Source: Leifsonia sp. 1010
GTDB taxonomy: Bacteria > Actinomycetota > Actinomycetes > Actinomycetales > Microbacteriaceae
Assembly (NCBI RefSeq): GCF_031455295.1
Contig: NZ_JAVDSL010000001.1
Coordinates: 1,178,001 to 1,242,000, forward strand
Length of the DNA: 64,000 nt
Direction of reading: 5' to 3'
A program made the position numbers and the translations under genes. The notes under the pieces are model-generated. The model saw only the letters and a list, made by a program, of their open reading frames with translations, searched no databases and was not told where the DNA came from. Below are positions 1 through 7,852 of the stretch, piece by piece (the first letter of the stretch is position 1; every line of letters starts with the position of its first letter).

Positions 1-147
1 CATGCCGCCATGGCGCACCGGCCCAGCCCCTTCGGGGACGGGCACGCGGCCGAGCGGATCGTCGCAGCCCTGTCCGCTCTGATCGGCTGCGGCGAGCGGC
101 GGCCGGACTTCGCGCCGCGCGTCGACATCGGGGTCGCATCTCGGTAG
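1..147 (+). CDS. C-terminal fragment, UDP-N-acetylglucosamine 2-epimerase-like
   Basis: The open frame from base 1 to the TAG at 145-147 encodes the last 48 residues of a protein cut by the window edge. It contains NPYGDG-type sequence (PSPFGDGHAAERIVAAL), which matches the C-terminal signature of non-hydrolysing UDP-GlcNAc 2-epimerases (WecB/MnaA), where this loop contacts UDP. Such enzymes make UDP-ManNAc for cell-wall polysaccharides. The ~24 residues after that helix are unusually Arg-rich and not recognisable. The call rests on one short motif, so the family is likely but the substrate is not established. Confidence 0.6.
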   Translation, partial: HAAMAHRPSPFGDGHAAERIVAALSALIGCGERRPDFAPRVDIGVASR

Positions 148-249
148 TTCCTCGGTAGTTCTGCGGTGCCGCACGCGTCAGTCCGCGGCGGACCCTGGGG
201 TCACTCGACCGGCGCGCCGCCGGCCCACCACCCCGACTGAGGAGACAGG

Positions 250-810
250 ATGCCGCCGACCGCCGTCCGCCCCACTGACCTGGAGCTTCTCCATCGGGTC
301 CGTCGGGGCGAGCACGCGGTCTTCGCGGAGCTGTGGACGCGCTACGAATCGTGGGCGCACCACGTCGCCCGGCGCACGACCTCCCGTTACGACGCGGAGG
401 ACATCGTGCAGGAGGCCTTCACCAAGGTGCTCGCCGCCCTGCGCAACGGGAACGGGCCGACCGAGGGTTTCGCCCACTACCTGCGCACGGCGATCCGCAA
501 CGTCGCGGCCACCTGGGGCGCCCGCGACGCCCGGATGCCCCTCGTTCCCCTCGGCGAGGAGGCCCACCTCCCCGTCTACGAGTTCGAGGTCGTCGACTTA
601 GGCGAGCTGGAGCAGCCGTTCCGCAGCCTCCCCGAACGCTGGCGGCGAATCCTGCTCCTGACCTGCGTGCACGAGCTGCCGCTTTCCGTCGCGGCCGAGG
701 TCCTCGGAATGACGCCCGGCGCCGCCGCCGCACTCGCTGCCCGAGCGCGTACCGGTCTGCGCATGGCCGTCACCGGTGTCGACGGCGAGGATCTGACGCT
801 CGCCGCCTGA
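250..810 (+). CDS. ECF-type RNA polymerase sigma factor (186 aa)
   Basis: A cytoplasmic sigma-70 family factor of the short extracytoplasmic-function type. Region 2 is visible at about residues 20-75 (ELWTRY, then YDAEDIVQEAFTKVL) and region 4 at about 125-170 (LPERWRRILLLT, then a helix-turn-helix ending ALAARARTGLR). The ATG at 250 follows GGAGACAGG, a reasonable ribosome site. No anti-sigma gene lies beside it. The segment GNGPTEGFAHYLRTAIRNVA closely resembles GKGPTSGFRSYLATTVRNVA in the sigma part of the large fusion protein at 5855-7786, so the two appear to belong to one subfamily, this one being the stand-alone version. The regulon is unknown. Confidence 0.88.
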   Translation: MPPTAVRPTDLELLHRVRRGEHAVFAELWTRYESWAHHVARRTTSRYDAEDIVQEAFTKVLAALRNGNGPTEGFAHYLRTAIRNVAATWGARDARMPLVPLGEEAHLPVYEFEVVDLGELEQPFRSLPERWRRILLLTCVHELPLSVAAEVLGMTPGAAAALAARARTGLRMAVTGVDGEDLTLAA

Positions 811-884
811 ATGTCCGCCCCGGAGGGCGCGCGCTGCCGCCGTGTCCTCCGGGTGAGCGGTCGCCCCGCAGCTCATCGAGGCGC

Positions 885-3218
885 TCATCCCCGAGACAGT
901 TGCTCCCGATGCCAGAGCGCCAGCTCTGTTCGCGAGCGCAACCCCAGCTTCACCAGAGCGTTCTGAACGTGCGTCTCCACTGTGCGGATCGACACGAACA
1001 ACTGCCGCGCGATCTCCTTGTTGGACGCCCCGTCTGCCACCAGGGCCGCCACCTGGCCCTCGCGCGGCGTCAGCTCCGGCGTCCGCGACGAGTCCGGGAT
1101 GCCCGTGCGCGTCCTGGCCTCGACCATCCCGTGCAATGCGAAGTCGATGCTCTCGTCCTCGCTCAGCGCCGCCCCGTAGGCGAACGCCCGGTCGAAGGCG
1201 TCGGCGCCGAGGCGGTGGCGCAGCGCGCGCTCGGTCGACGCTCGGTCGTAGAAGTAGGGCGGGTAGTTGGCGCGGATCGCGCCGGCGTCGCGCCACCGGG
1301 CCGCCGCAGCCCCCAGGAGGGTCGCGCCGCGGGCGGGATCCGCGTGCTCGCGCGCGACGTCGGCGAGCAGTTCGAGCGACTGGGCGACACCCAGCCCGTT
1401 GCCCAGTCCGCGCTTCACCACCAGCGCCTCTCGGGCATCCGCTTCGGTCGTCGCGTACTCGCGGGCGGCAGCGCACGCGGACGCCCGCGTCGTGAGCACG
1501 AAGGACCGCTCGAAACGGTCGCCGACCACGAGGGCGCGTTCGGTGATGTCGTCGCCGACGCGCGACCCCTCCGCGCGCTCGCCGAGGGCGTGCAGCCGCG
1601 CCGCGAGACGTTGCGGGGTGTTCGTGCGGCCGAAACGATAGGCGTCCTCGCCGAGCTCGTCCATCAGGGCACGGAGCAGCTCCAGCGCGCGCCTGTCGTC
1701 GGCGTCGATGACTTCGGCGGCGCTGCGGACGCTCACCGCGCAGTCGTGCGTCGCCTCGGCGTCGTCGCCGTTCGCCACCTCCTCGAGAGCAGCGCGGGCG
1801 GTGGCCAGCTCGCTGCGGGCAAGTCCCGGCTTCCCCGTCTGGCCGAAGACGGCCGCTCGGAGCGCGTGCCCCTGCGCCGCCCAGAACGGCGACGGACGTC
1901 CGGAGGCGAAGGCGGTCCCGAGCCAGGTCGCGACCTCGTCGCCGCTGCCGTGAAGCATCCACGCCTGCCGCCAGGCCGTCACCGCGACCTCGACGGCTCG
2001 ATCGGTGTCGCCGAGCGCAGCGGCCGTGGACACCGCTCGGCGAATGTTGGCGATGTCACCGCGCAGACGCTGCAGGATCTCGCGTTGACGGCCGCCGAAC
2101 CAGTCGTCTTCCGCGTCGTGCAACCGCAGCAGCATGCACGAGACGAAGTGGCCCTGGGCGTCCTCGGGATGCGTCGCCCGCTCGGCCCCGAACTCCCGCA
2201 GCGCCGGCAGCAGCTCGTAGCGCACATCCCCCTCGACGCGTCGGCGATGGACCACCGAACGCCGGATGAGCTGCTTGAGCGCCGTGCGCGCTTCTCGCGG
2301 ACCATCGGCGCTCAGGGCGGCCATGGACTCTCCGAGGTCGAGATCCCAGCCCGGGGCCAGCACCGCGAGATCCGTCCACACGTGCCGCTCCGTCTCCGTG
2401 CAGCGATCCCAGCTGTCCTCCACGGCTGCCCTGAGCGACCGGGACTCCGCCGCCGCCGGTTCCAGAGTGTCCAGCTGGTGGGAGATGCGACCAGCGAGCG
2501 TTCGCACATCCATGAACTGCAGTTGCGCGGCGGCCAGTTCGATCGCCAGAGGCACCCCGTAGGTGGCCTCGCAGATCGTGACGACCTCCGGCAGCGTGCT
2601 CTCGTCTACGGAGAAGAGGGCGTCGCCCGATGCGGCACGATCAGCGAACAGCCGGACGGCGTCGCTGCCCGCTGTGAGGTCGCGGTGGGCGAAGGGGCCG
2701 ATCGCCACGAGCGCCTGCGCGGCTGAGGAGGGCGGTTCGCGGGAGGTGACGATGGCGCGCACACCCGGGCAGGCCAGGAGGAGGGCGTCGACCACCGCCG
2801 ACGTCTCGGCCACGGCCTCGTCGGCGTCGTCGATCAGCAGGAGCGCGTCCTCGTCGCCGATTGCGGCGACCACGGCGCCGAGGGTGTCGTCGCCCGGATC
2901 GACCTTCAGCTCCTGAGCGACCGCCAGTGCGACATCCTGCCCGCGACCACGAACATCCACGTACCAGACGCCGGAGACCGAGCGCCGCAGCGACTCCGCG
3001 GCCGCGATCGCGACGCGGCTCTTCCCCACGCCCGCCGTTCCCGTGACGGTCACCAGACGGCTCGAGGTCTGCAGGAGGCGTCGGATCAGTGAGACCTCCT
3101 CACGGCGCCCGACCATCGGGTCCAAGCGCACGGGCAGGCCGTGCGTGGAGTTCGATGTCTGCATACCGGCCCCCGTCAGCCGGGGCGGGGCGCCGGCCCT
3201 GACCGTCGTCTGATCCAT
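885..3218 (-). CDS. NB-ARC/AAA ATPase transcriptional regulator with C-terminal LuxR HTH
   Basis: A 777-aa LAL/SARP-like regulator. A Walker A loop (GTAGVGKSR, residues ~60-68) and Walker B (LLLIDDAD) form the STAND-type ATPase, followed by a helical repeat-rich middle and a C-terminal LuxR helix-turn-helix (LTPREGQVAALVADGASNKEIA, then TVETHVQNALVKLG) at about 715-768. Proteins of this type act as ATP-gated switches activating nearby genes. It is transcribed towards the ECF sigma factor gene (convergent). The ATG at 3218 is weakly supported by AGGGG; an internal ATG at 3164 (MQTSNSTHG) would also keep all domains. Signal and target are not evident. Confidence 0.88.
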   Translation of the reverse strand: MDQTTVRAGAPPRLTGAGMQTSNSTHGLPVRLDPMVGRREEVSLIRRLLQTSSRLVTVTGTAGVGKSRVAIAAAESLRRSVSGVWYVDVRGRGQDVALAVAQELKVDPGDDTLGAVVAAIGDEDALLLIDDADEAVAETSAVVDALLLACPGVRAIVTSREPPSSAAQALVAIGPFAHRDLTAGSDAVRLFADRAASGDALFSVDESTLPEVVTICEATYGVPLAIELAAAQLQFMDVRTLAGRISHQLDTLEPAAAESRSLRAAVEDSWDRCTETERHVWTDLAVLAPGWDLDLGESMAALSADGPREARTALKQLIRRSVVHRRRVEGDVRYELLPALREFGAERATHPEDAQGHFVSCMLLRLHDAEDDWFGGRQREILQRLRGDIANIRRAVSTAAALGDTDRAVEVAVTAWRQAWMLHGSGDEVATWLGTAFASGRPSPFWAAQGHALRAAVFGQTGKPGLARSELATARAALEEVANGDDAEATHDCAVSVRSAAEVIDADDRRALELLRALMDELGEDAYRFGRTNTPQRLAARLHALGERAEGSRVGDDITERALVVGDRFERSFVLTTRASACAAAREYATTEADAREALVVKRGLGNGLGVAQSLELLADVAREHADPARGATLLGAAAARWRDAGAIRANYPPYFYDRASTERALRHRLGADAFDRAFAYGAALSEDESIDFALHGMVEARTRTGIPDSSRTPELTPREGQVAALVADGASNKEIARQLFVSIRTVETHVQNALVKLGLRSRTELALWHREQLSRG

Positions 3219-3288
3219 GAGCCGACGCCCCTGTTGGGTGTTACGTCTCGCATGGTGTCAGGAGCGCGAACGGCCCGAAAGACAGCTG

Positions 3289-3513
3289 TCACAGGTGCGG
3301 CTGGTACGGCGCCCACGTCTCCAGGTCGTATTCGAGCTCGACTCCGGTGTAGAGCCGGAGAACCCAGCGCTGGGAATCCCCTCCGGCGAACTGGCCGGTC
3401 ACGGTCTCCGTCACCCAGCCGCCGTCGGAGTCGTGGGTCCAGCGGATCAGACCGACGTGCTCACGGAGCCGTGGAGGGTGCGGTGGGTGGATGTAGTCGA
3501 ATTCGTCAGCCAT
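3289..3513 (-). CDS. small hypothetical protein, mini-protein pair member 1 (74 aa)
   Basis: The frame is open further upstream, but the ATG at 3513 (MADEFDYIHPPH) is preceded by GGAGGAGG at ideal spacing, so that start is chosen. The protein has no signal peptide or membrane segment and ends with a beta-rich stretch RWVLRLYTGVELEYDLETW. The pattern R-L-x-x-G-[VI]-E-L-E-[YW] recurs in the neighbouring mini-protein at 3617-3799, suggesting two diverged copies of one fold. Function unknown. Confidence 0.65.
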   Translation of the reverse strand: MADEFDYIHPPHPPRLREHVGLIRWTHDSDGGWVTETVTGQFAGGDSQRWVLRLYTGVELEYDLETWAPYQPHL

Positions 3514-3616
3514 CGTCTGTGCCTCCTCCCGCCCGGCGGGTGTCCGACCCGTCGATGGCGGCGAGGCCATGATGCACCTTCGGCGGCGCGTTGGGGACTA
3601 GTTGTTTTCCATAAAG

Positions 3617-3799
3617 TCAGGCACGTGAACGGTCCTCGACCGCACCGTCGTCGCGCCGCCACTCGAGCTCGATGCCGGAGACCAGCCGGACCCGCACCGT
3701 GCGGCCCACGACCTCCATCCTGGCGACATCGGGGTGGCCCTGCACGCGCATCCACCCCGGTGATCCCGGCTCCGGAAAGGCGCCCGCGTCCTCGTTCAC
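3617..3799 (-). CDS. small hypothetical protein, mini-protein pair member 2 (60 aa)
   Basis: A GTG at 3799 lies about 10 nt after GGGGAGG and is preferred to the GTG at 3808, which would sit almost on the ribosome site. The product is basic to neutral and soluble, with VRVRLVSGIELEWRRDDG near its C-terminus. That segment mirrors VLRLYTGVELEYDLE in the adjacent 74-aa protein. Its reading frame follows local high-GC codon habits, so I treat it as real, but no function can be assigned. Confidence 0.5.
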   Translation of the reverse strand: MNEDAGAFPEPGSPGWMRVQGHPDVARMEVVGRTVRVRLVSGIELEWRRDDGAVEDRSRA

Positions 3800-3886
3800 C
3801 GCACCCACCCCTCCCCGTCGTCGATCGACCGACGTCGAGAAGTAGCTTGACGCGAACTCACACGATTCCGCTAGTCCATCGAGTGT

Positions 3887-4105
3887 TCAGGAGGCAGACG
3901 ATTCGCGGCCGATGTAGCGGTAGATCGCCTCACGGGGCCAGTCATCCGCGGTCACCAGCTCGTAGATCTCCATCGCCTCGTCCGCGGGGATGCGGACGCG
4001 GACAGGAGGGTGCGATTCGAGCACCGGAAGGTCGATCGACCGGTCCAGCGCAGGCTGGTCGGGGTGCACGAGGAATGCGGTGAACGCGTCGTCGCCGAAA
4101 TCCAT
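3887..4105 (-). CDS. small hypothetical protein (72 aa)
   Basis: An acidic soluble protein (MDFGDDAFTAFLVHPDQPALD) with no recognisable domain. The start ATG at 4105 is exactly 6 nt downstream of a TAATGT -10 box on the minus strand, which fits a leaderless transcript and supports both the gene and the start. It is divergent from the HtrA-type protease gene. Function unknown. Confidence 0.6.
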   Translation of the reverse strand: MDFGDDAFTAFLVHPDQPALDRSIDLPVLESHPPVRVRIPADEAMEIYELVTADDWPREAIYRYIGRESSAS

Positions 4106-4111
4106 GCGTTC

Positions 4112-4117
4112 ACATTA
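4112..4117 (-). promoter_or_regulatory. -10 box of leaderless promoter (72-aa protein)
   Basis: TAATGT on the minus strand, 6 nt before the ATG at 4105. It belongs to the recurring TANNNT-N6/7-start pattern of this window. Confidence 0.55.
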
Positions 4118-4165
4118 GTCCTCGCGTCCCCCGTGGCGTAGCTCTCTGCCCAACTGTCTATCCAG

Positions 4166-4183
4166 GTCTCGATCGACCGAGAC
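4166..4183. promoter_or_regulatory. inverted repeat upstream of htrA-like gene
   Basis: GTCTCG-N6-CGAGAC, a perfect 6-bp inverted repeat 36 nt upstream of the protease start. It could be an operator or part of the promoter; no matching -35/-10 was recognised. Confidence 0.35.
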
Positions 4184-4218
4184 ACGATGACCGAACGGGG
4201 AACGAGGGGGAGCGAGAG

Positions 4219-5337
4219 ATGACGTCGACCGACCAGAAGAGGACGGACCGATCCGGGCGATTCCCGGTGTGGGCCACCGTGCTGCTCGCCGTGCTGGGCG
4301 CGGTGATCCTGCTGGGGTCCGGGGTGCTCGGCGGCCTCACCCTCCGCTCGGGCGCATCGACGCTCGGGATGACACCCGCCCGGCCCGCTGCGCTTTCGTC
4401 CGCATCGGTGTGCGACGCCGAGCGTGTTGCGAGCGACGTGCTCCCCTCCATTGTGACCATCGGGGTGGTCGCCGGCGACGGGTCCGGCGGCACCGGCAGC
4501 GGGGAGATCATCTCGGCCGACGGCTACATCCTCACCAACAACCATGTCATCGCCCCCGCTGCCGAGGGTGCGAAGATCACCGTCCTCTACAACGACGGGA
4601 CGACGCACCCGGCGAAACTCGTCGGCCGCTCGCCGCGCGCCGACATCGCCGTCGTGAAAGTCGAGGCGAGCGGGCTGCCCGTCATCGAGCAAGGGGACTC
4701 GACCACGCTCAAGGTCGGCCAGCCCGTGGTGGCGCTCGGCGCCCCGCTCGGCCTCTCCAGCACCGTGACGACCGGCGTTGTGAGCGCCCTCGGCCGCACG
4801 GTTCCGGTGCAGAGCGACAGCGACCGCAACGCTGTGCTGGCGGACGCGATCCAGACCGACGCCTCGATCAATCCCGGCAACTCGGGAGGTGCGCTCGTCG
4901 ACTGCGACGGCCGGCTCGTCGGGGTGAACTCGGCGATCGCGACCGTGCCCGGTGCGTCCGGCGAAGCGGGCGGAGGGAGCGTCGGCATCGGCTTCGCGGT
5001 TCCCCAGGCGGTGGCGATGCCGATCGCCCAGCAGATCATCTCGACGGGCAAGGTGACCTATCCGATCTTCGGGATCTCGGTCACGCCGATCCAGCCCGGC
5101 CAAGGCGACAACGACCAGCCGGGGCTGTACGTGCAGTCGGTGACGCCGGGCGGGCCGTCGCAGCAGGCCGGCCTGAGGGCCGGGGATGTGATCACCCGGG
5201 TCGACGGCAAGCCTGTCGGCAGCGTCGACGACCTCACGGCGATCCAGCTCACAAGCAAACCCGGGGACGGTGTCGACGTCGTCTACGTGCGGGACGGCCG
5301 GCGACAGACCACGACGGTCACCCTCGGCAACGGCTGA
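4219..5337 (+). CDS. membrane-anchored HtrA/DegP-type serine protease with PDZ domain
   Basis: A 372-aa S1C protease for cell-envelope protein quality control. A single N-terminal membrane anchor (about residues 17-41) is followed by a trypsin-like domain with a complete triad: His109 in LTNNHV, Asp142 in ADIAVVK and Ser222 in NPGNSGG. One PDZ domain (about 280-370) begins near FGISVTPIQ and contains GPSQQAGLRAGDVI. The start is backed by GGGGGAGCGAGAG. The length is typical for actinobacterial HtrA proteins. Its stop codon lies in a tandem 8-bp repeat (5331-5370). Confidence 0.93.
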   Translation: MTSTDQKRTDRSGRFPVWATVLLAVLGAVILLGSGVLGGLTLRSGASTLGMTPARPAALSSASVCDAERVASDVLPSIVTIGVVAGDGSGGTGSGEIISADGYILTNNHVIAPAAEGAKITVLYNDGTTHPAKLVGRSPRADIAVVKVEASGLPVIEQGDSTTLKVGQPVVALGAPLGLSSTVTTGVVSALGRTVPVQSDSDRNAVLADAIQTDASINPGNSGGALVDCDGRLVGVNSAIATVPGASGEAGGGSVGIGFAVPQAVAMPIAQQIISTGKVTYPIFGISVTPIQPGQGDNDQPGLYVQSVTPGGPSQQAGLRAGDVITRVDGKPVGSVDDLTAIQLTSKPGDGVDVVYVRDGRRQTTTVTLGNG

Positions 5338-5370
5338 GCGGCTGAGCGGCTGAGCGGCCGAGCGGCTCAG
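5331..5370. repeat. 8-bp tandem repeat containing the protease stop codon
   Basis: Three exact copies of CGGCTGAG (5331-5354) followed by CGGCCGAG and CGGCTCAG. The TGA of the first copy is the protease stop. Because 8 is not a multiple of 3, the TGAs at 5335, 5343 and 5351 fall in all three frames. The last two units can also pair with earlier ones (CTGAGC with GCTCAG) as a small hairpin. Confidence 0.8.
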
Positions 5371-5382
5371 CGATTCGGCGGC

Positions 5383-5664
5383 TCAGGCGGGGCGCTCGAC
5401 GCCGATCGCGATCTTGAACCGGTCGATGATCCGGTAGCTGTCGCCCGGACCGTTCTCCTCGACGCGCACCGTGTCGTAGACCCGGAAGTCGAGGATGCGC
5501 AGCTCGCCCAGACGCTCGGCCCGCTCGTTGAGCAGGGCCGAACGGAGCGGCGAGGTGGGGTCGCGGGGGATGAGCGGTGTGACGATCTCGCCGCGCCATC
5601 CGTCGGTCGTCACACTGACGAGCCCGGCAGCACGCTCCCGCGGATTCCAGTGCATCAGCCTCAT
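5383..5664 (-). CDS. hypothetical protein (93 aa)
   Basis: A much longer frame is open through this region, but the ATG at 5664 follows GAGAGGA at proper spacing and starts a compact protein (MRLMHWNPRERAAGL). It is soluble, beta-rich in appearance (RILDFRVYDTVRVEEN) and lacks recognisable motifs. It lies downstream of the sigma-LamG fusion gene on the same strand but is separated from it by a strong hairpin at 5701-5750, so it may be transcribed independently. Function unknown. Confidence 0.6.
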   Translation of the reverse strand: MRLMHWNPRERAAGLVSVTTDGWRGEIVTPLIPRDPTSPLRSALLNERAERLGELRILDFRVYDTVRVEENGPGDSYRIIDRFKIAIGVERPA

Positions 5665-5700
5665 CTCGTCCTCTCGTCGGCACGTTGCGGTGTGTTGTGA

Positions 5701-5750
5701 CGGAGCGGCCCGGCCGGTTCGATACCCGACGAGCGGGCCGGGCCACTCCG
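5701..5750 (-). terminator. long hairpin downstream of sigma-LamG gene
   Basis: Arms 5701-5715 and 5736-5750 pair over 15 bp with one mismatch (core GGCCCGGCC/GGCCGGGCC) around a 20-nt loop. It sits about 105 nt after the stop of the sigma-LamG gene in its direction of transcription. There is no U-run, so intrinsic termination is plausible but not certain. Confidence 0.5.
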
Positions 5751-5854
5751 AAAGGGAGGCCCATAGGGGGCGCTCCGGTGGAGACGCGCGAAGCCCGATG
5801 ACGCGCTCTCCGCTTATGTAGACGTTGTCGGCGAGTGATCGTGACGCGAAGAAC

Positions 5855-7786
5855 TCAACTGCACAGGTTCCACTGGGCGCGCACCTGGTCGGCAGACAGC
5901 GGGACGCCGTAGACGGCCGCGAAAGCGAGGCTCCCCGTGATCTGCCGCGCGGACGGAGTATCCGGCCCCCAGTTATCGAGGTTGTCCGCTCCGATGCGCC
6001 AGTGCCCGGGGAAGGCGTGCGCCTGCGTGACGGACGCGTCACGGGCGACCTCTTCGCCGTCGACGTAGAGCGCCATCCCGTCGTCCGACAACGTGGCGGT
6101 GGCCTGGTGCCAGCGGCCATCGGTGTAGCTGGATGGGGAAGCCACGGTTCGGACGGCTTCCGGGAAGACGCCGAACACCAGGCGACCGTCGTCCGTCAGG
6201 AACAGGTGGCGGTCGTAGTACGCCGAGACGCCGTCACTCGATCCGCTGAACCCCAGCAGCCGTCCGCCGCCCTGGGTCGCCTGGAACCAGATCTGGATGG
6301 TGAATCGGTCGGTGGGTTGGCGGAGCGTCTCGTCTGTCAGGTTCCACTCGCCCGCGCCGGGGTGTCCCGAATAGCGTGCGGTGTTCCCGTGGACGAGATC
6401 CGTCGTGGTGCGGGATCCGGCCTCGTCGTCCAGTCGGTACGCCAACAGCGTGTCGGCCGCCGGGATCGCCTGGATCGCGGCGACGCAGCCCTGCGGAGCG
6501 GGCGCAGGAGCGGCTACCGGCGGGACCGCGGGCGCCTCCGCGCCGGGCCCGCTCGGGGTCGCCGGAGCGACAGGCTCCGTGACGGGGGAGTCGATCGTGG
6601 GCGGGGTGCTCTCGTCACCACCGGGTTTTGCCCCGGAAGTGGCGTCCGTCGTGGGGGCGTCCGGCTTCAACTGGCCTTTCTGCTCGGGCGTCGGGCGGGA
6701 GGTCTCGGTTACGTTTTCGGGCTCGTCGTGGCCCGCGTTCTGCGAGTCGGAGGAGGAGCCCCGCCCGGTCTCGGCCGCGGCGAGTTCGGACCCGGGCGCG
6801 GCGACGACGGCGCCGCAGGTGAGGGCCGCGGCCGCCACGACACTGGCCGCGACGGCGGCCATCCCGGCCTTCGAACCGCCGGTCGCGGCGCTCGACAGGT
6901 GCCGGAGCCGCCCAGCGCCGCGGACGGCGGTCGTCGGATCGGCCTGGGGTGTACCGGCCGGCGTCGTATCGGGGAGCGTCGCGGCGACGGCGGTTCCCGA
7001 TCCGCCGATGGTCGAAAGGTAGGCGGTCGCGCCGGCGAGCCCCAGGAACAAGGGCAGGATTCCGAGAGCGATCCGAGAGCCGACGCGGTCGGCCTCGGAG
7101 GCGGCGTCCGCGCAGCGCTCGCAGGCGTCGAGGTGCTGCGTCACCTTGCGGCGGTCGGCCTTGGCGAGTCGCCCTCGAACGAACGGGCCGAGCTTCTTCA
7201 GCGTCCATGCGTGGATCGGGTCCTCGGTCGGCGCGCTCGCCAGGTGCGCGTTGATCCAGGACTGTCGGAGCCCTTCGCGTGCGCGGAGCGCGAGCGCGGA
7301 GACCGCGTTCGCATTGAGGCCCATGAGCGGCGCCACTTCACGAGGCGCCATGTCTTCGATCTCGGTGTACCAGAGCACCTCCTGCCACTTGTCGGGCAGC
7401 GCGTAGAAGGCTTTCGCCATCGTCTGCCTATCCATGCGGTCGAGGGCGGTGACCTCGCTGAACGTCCAGTCCTCGATCACGTCGGCGTCTTCGATGTTCG
7501 GGGTCGTCTTGCGGCGCGACCAGTCGATGGCCACGTTCCGGACCGTCGTCGCGAGGTACGAGCGGAAACCCGACGTCGGGCCCTTGCCGCGGCCGAGCGA
7601 CGTCAGGATGCGCGCGAACGCCTCCGACGCGAGATCGTCGGGGTCGAACCGGCCGGTGATGGAGGCCGCCATGGCGCGGCCGGCCTGCCAATGCCGCTTC
7701 CAGAGCACGCCGTAGGCGAGCGTGTCTCCGTCTCGTGCGAGGACGATCAGGTCGGCGTCGGAGAGGTCGTCGAGTTCACCGGTCAT
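5855..7786 (-). CDS. ECF sigma factor fused to zinc anti-sigma motif, hydrophobic segments and C-terminal LamG-like domain
   Basis: A 643-aa single-chain protein. Residues 1-180 are an ECF sigma factor: region 2 at ~25-90 (FDPDDLASEAFARIL, DWSRR) and region 4 at ~128-178 (LPDKWQEVLWYTEIE, then NANAVSALALRAREGLR). Residues 190-230 carry an anti-sigma-like H-x3-C-x2-C motif (His218, Cys222, Cys225). Hydrophobic segments follow at ~238-260 and ~307-330, then a Pro/Thr/Glu-rich linker to ~433. Residues ~434-643 look like a concanavalin/LamG fold (WHQATATLSDDGMALYVDGEEV), bracketed by Cys434 and Cys642. The start has AAGGA about 10 nt upstream. The likely role is a membrane-tethered transcription factor responding to an envelope ligand, perhaps a glycan. 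Similar fused ECF groups have been described from genome surveys. Confidence 0.88.
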   Translation of the reverse strand: MTGELDDLSDADLIVLARDGDTLAYGVLWKRHWQAGRAMAASITGRFDPDDLASEAFARILTSLGRGKGPTSGFRSYLATTVRNVAIDWSRRKTTPNIEDADVIEDWTFSEVTALDRMDRQTMAKAFYALPDKWQEVLWYTEIEDMAPREVAPLMGLNANAVSALALRAREGLRQSWINAHLASAPTEDPIHAWTLKKLGPFVRGRLAKADRRKVTQHLDACERCADAASEADRVGSRIALGILPLFLGLAGATAYLSTIGGSGTAVAATLPDTTPAGTPQADPTTAVRGAGRLRHLSSAATGGSKAGMAAVAASVVAAAALTCGAVVAAPGSELAAAETGRGSSSDSQNAGHDEPENVTETSRPTPEQKGQLKPDAPTTDATSGAKPGGDESTPPTIDSPVTEPVAPATPSGPGAEAPAVPPVAAPAPAPQGCVAAIQAIPAADTLLAYRLDDEAGSRTTTDLVHGNTARYSGHPGAGEWNLTDETLRQPTDRFTIQIWFQATQGGGRLLGFSGSSDGVSAYYDRHLFLTDDGRLVFGVFPEAVRTVASPSSYTDGRWHQATATLSDDGMALYVDGEEVARDASVTQAHAFPGHWRIGADNLDNWGPDTPSARQITGSLAFAAVYGVPLSADQVRAQWNLCS

Positions 7787-7818
7787 AAGGGTCGGGTCCT
7801 TGAATAGCGGTACGGGCG

Positions 7819-7841
7819 TTCACTGACTTGGACGCAGTGAA
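7819..7841. promoter_or_regulatory. inverted repeat in leader of sigma-LamG gene
   Basis: TTCACTG-N9-CAGTGAA, perfect 7-bp arms, 33 nt before the start codon. It could be a regulator site or a 5'UTR hairpin. Confidence 0.4.
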
Positions 7842-7852
7842 TTGCAGATCAT

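Noticed and set aside
333-2726. Very long plus-strand frame across the first sigma gene and the LuxR-type gene.
   Set aside because: It is antisense or out of frame to genes with clear domains and translates to Arg/Pro/Gly-rich nonsense, typical of high-GC shadows. The same applies to other long frames opposite treYZ, the uvrA-like gene and the monooxygenase.
5855-7786. The sigma-LamG gene as two genes joined by a frameshift.
   Set aside because: The frame is continuous, codon use is uniform, and the linker is a coherent Pro/Thr/Glu-rich spacer, so a genuine fusion is more likely.
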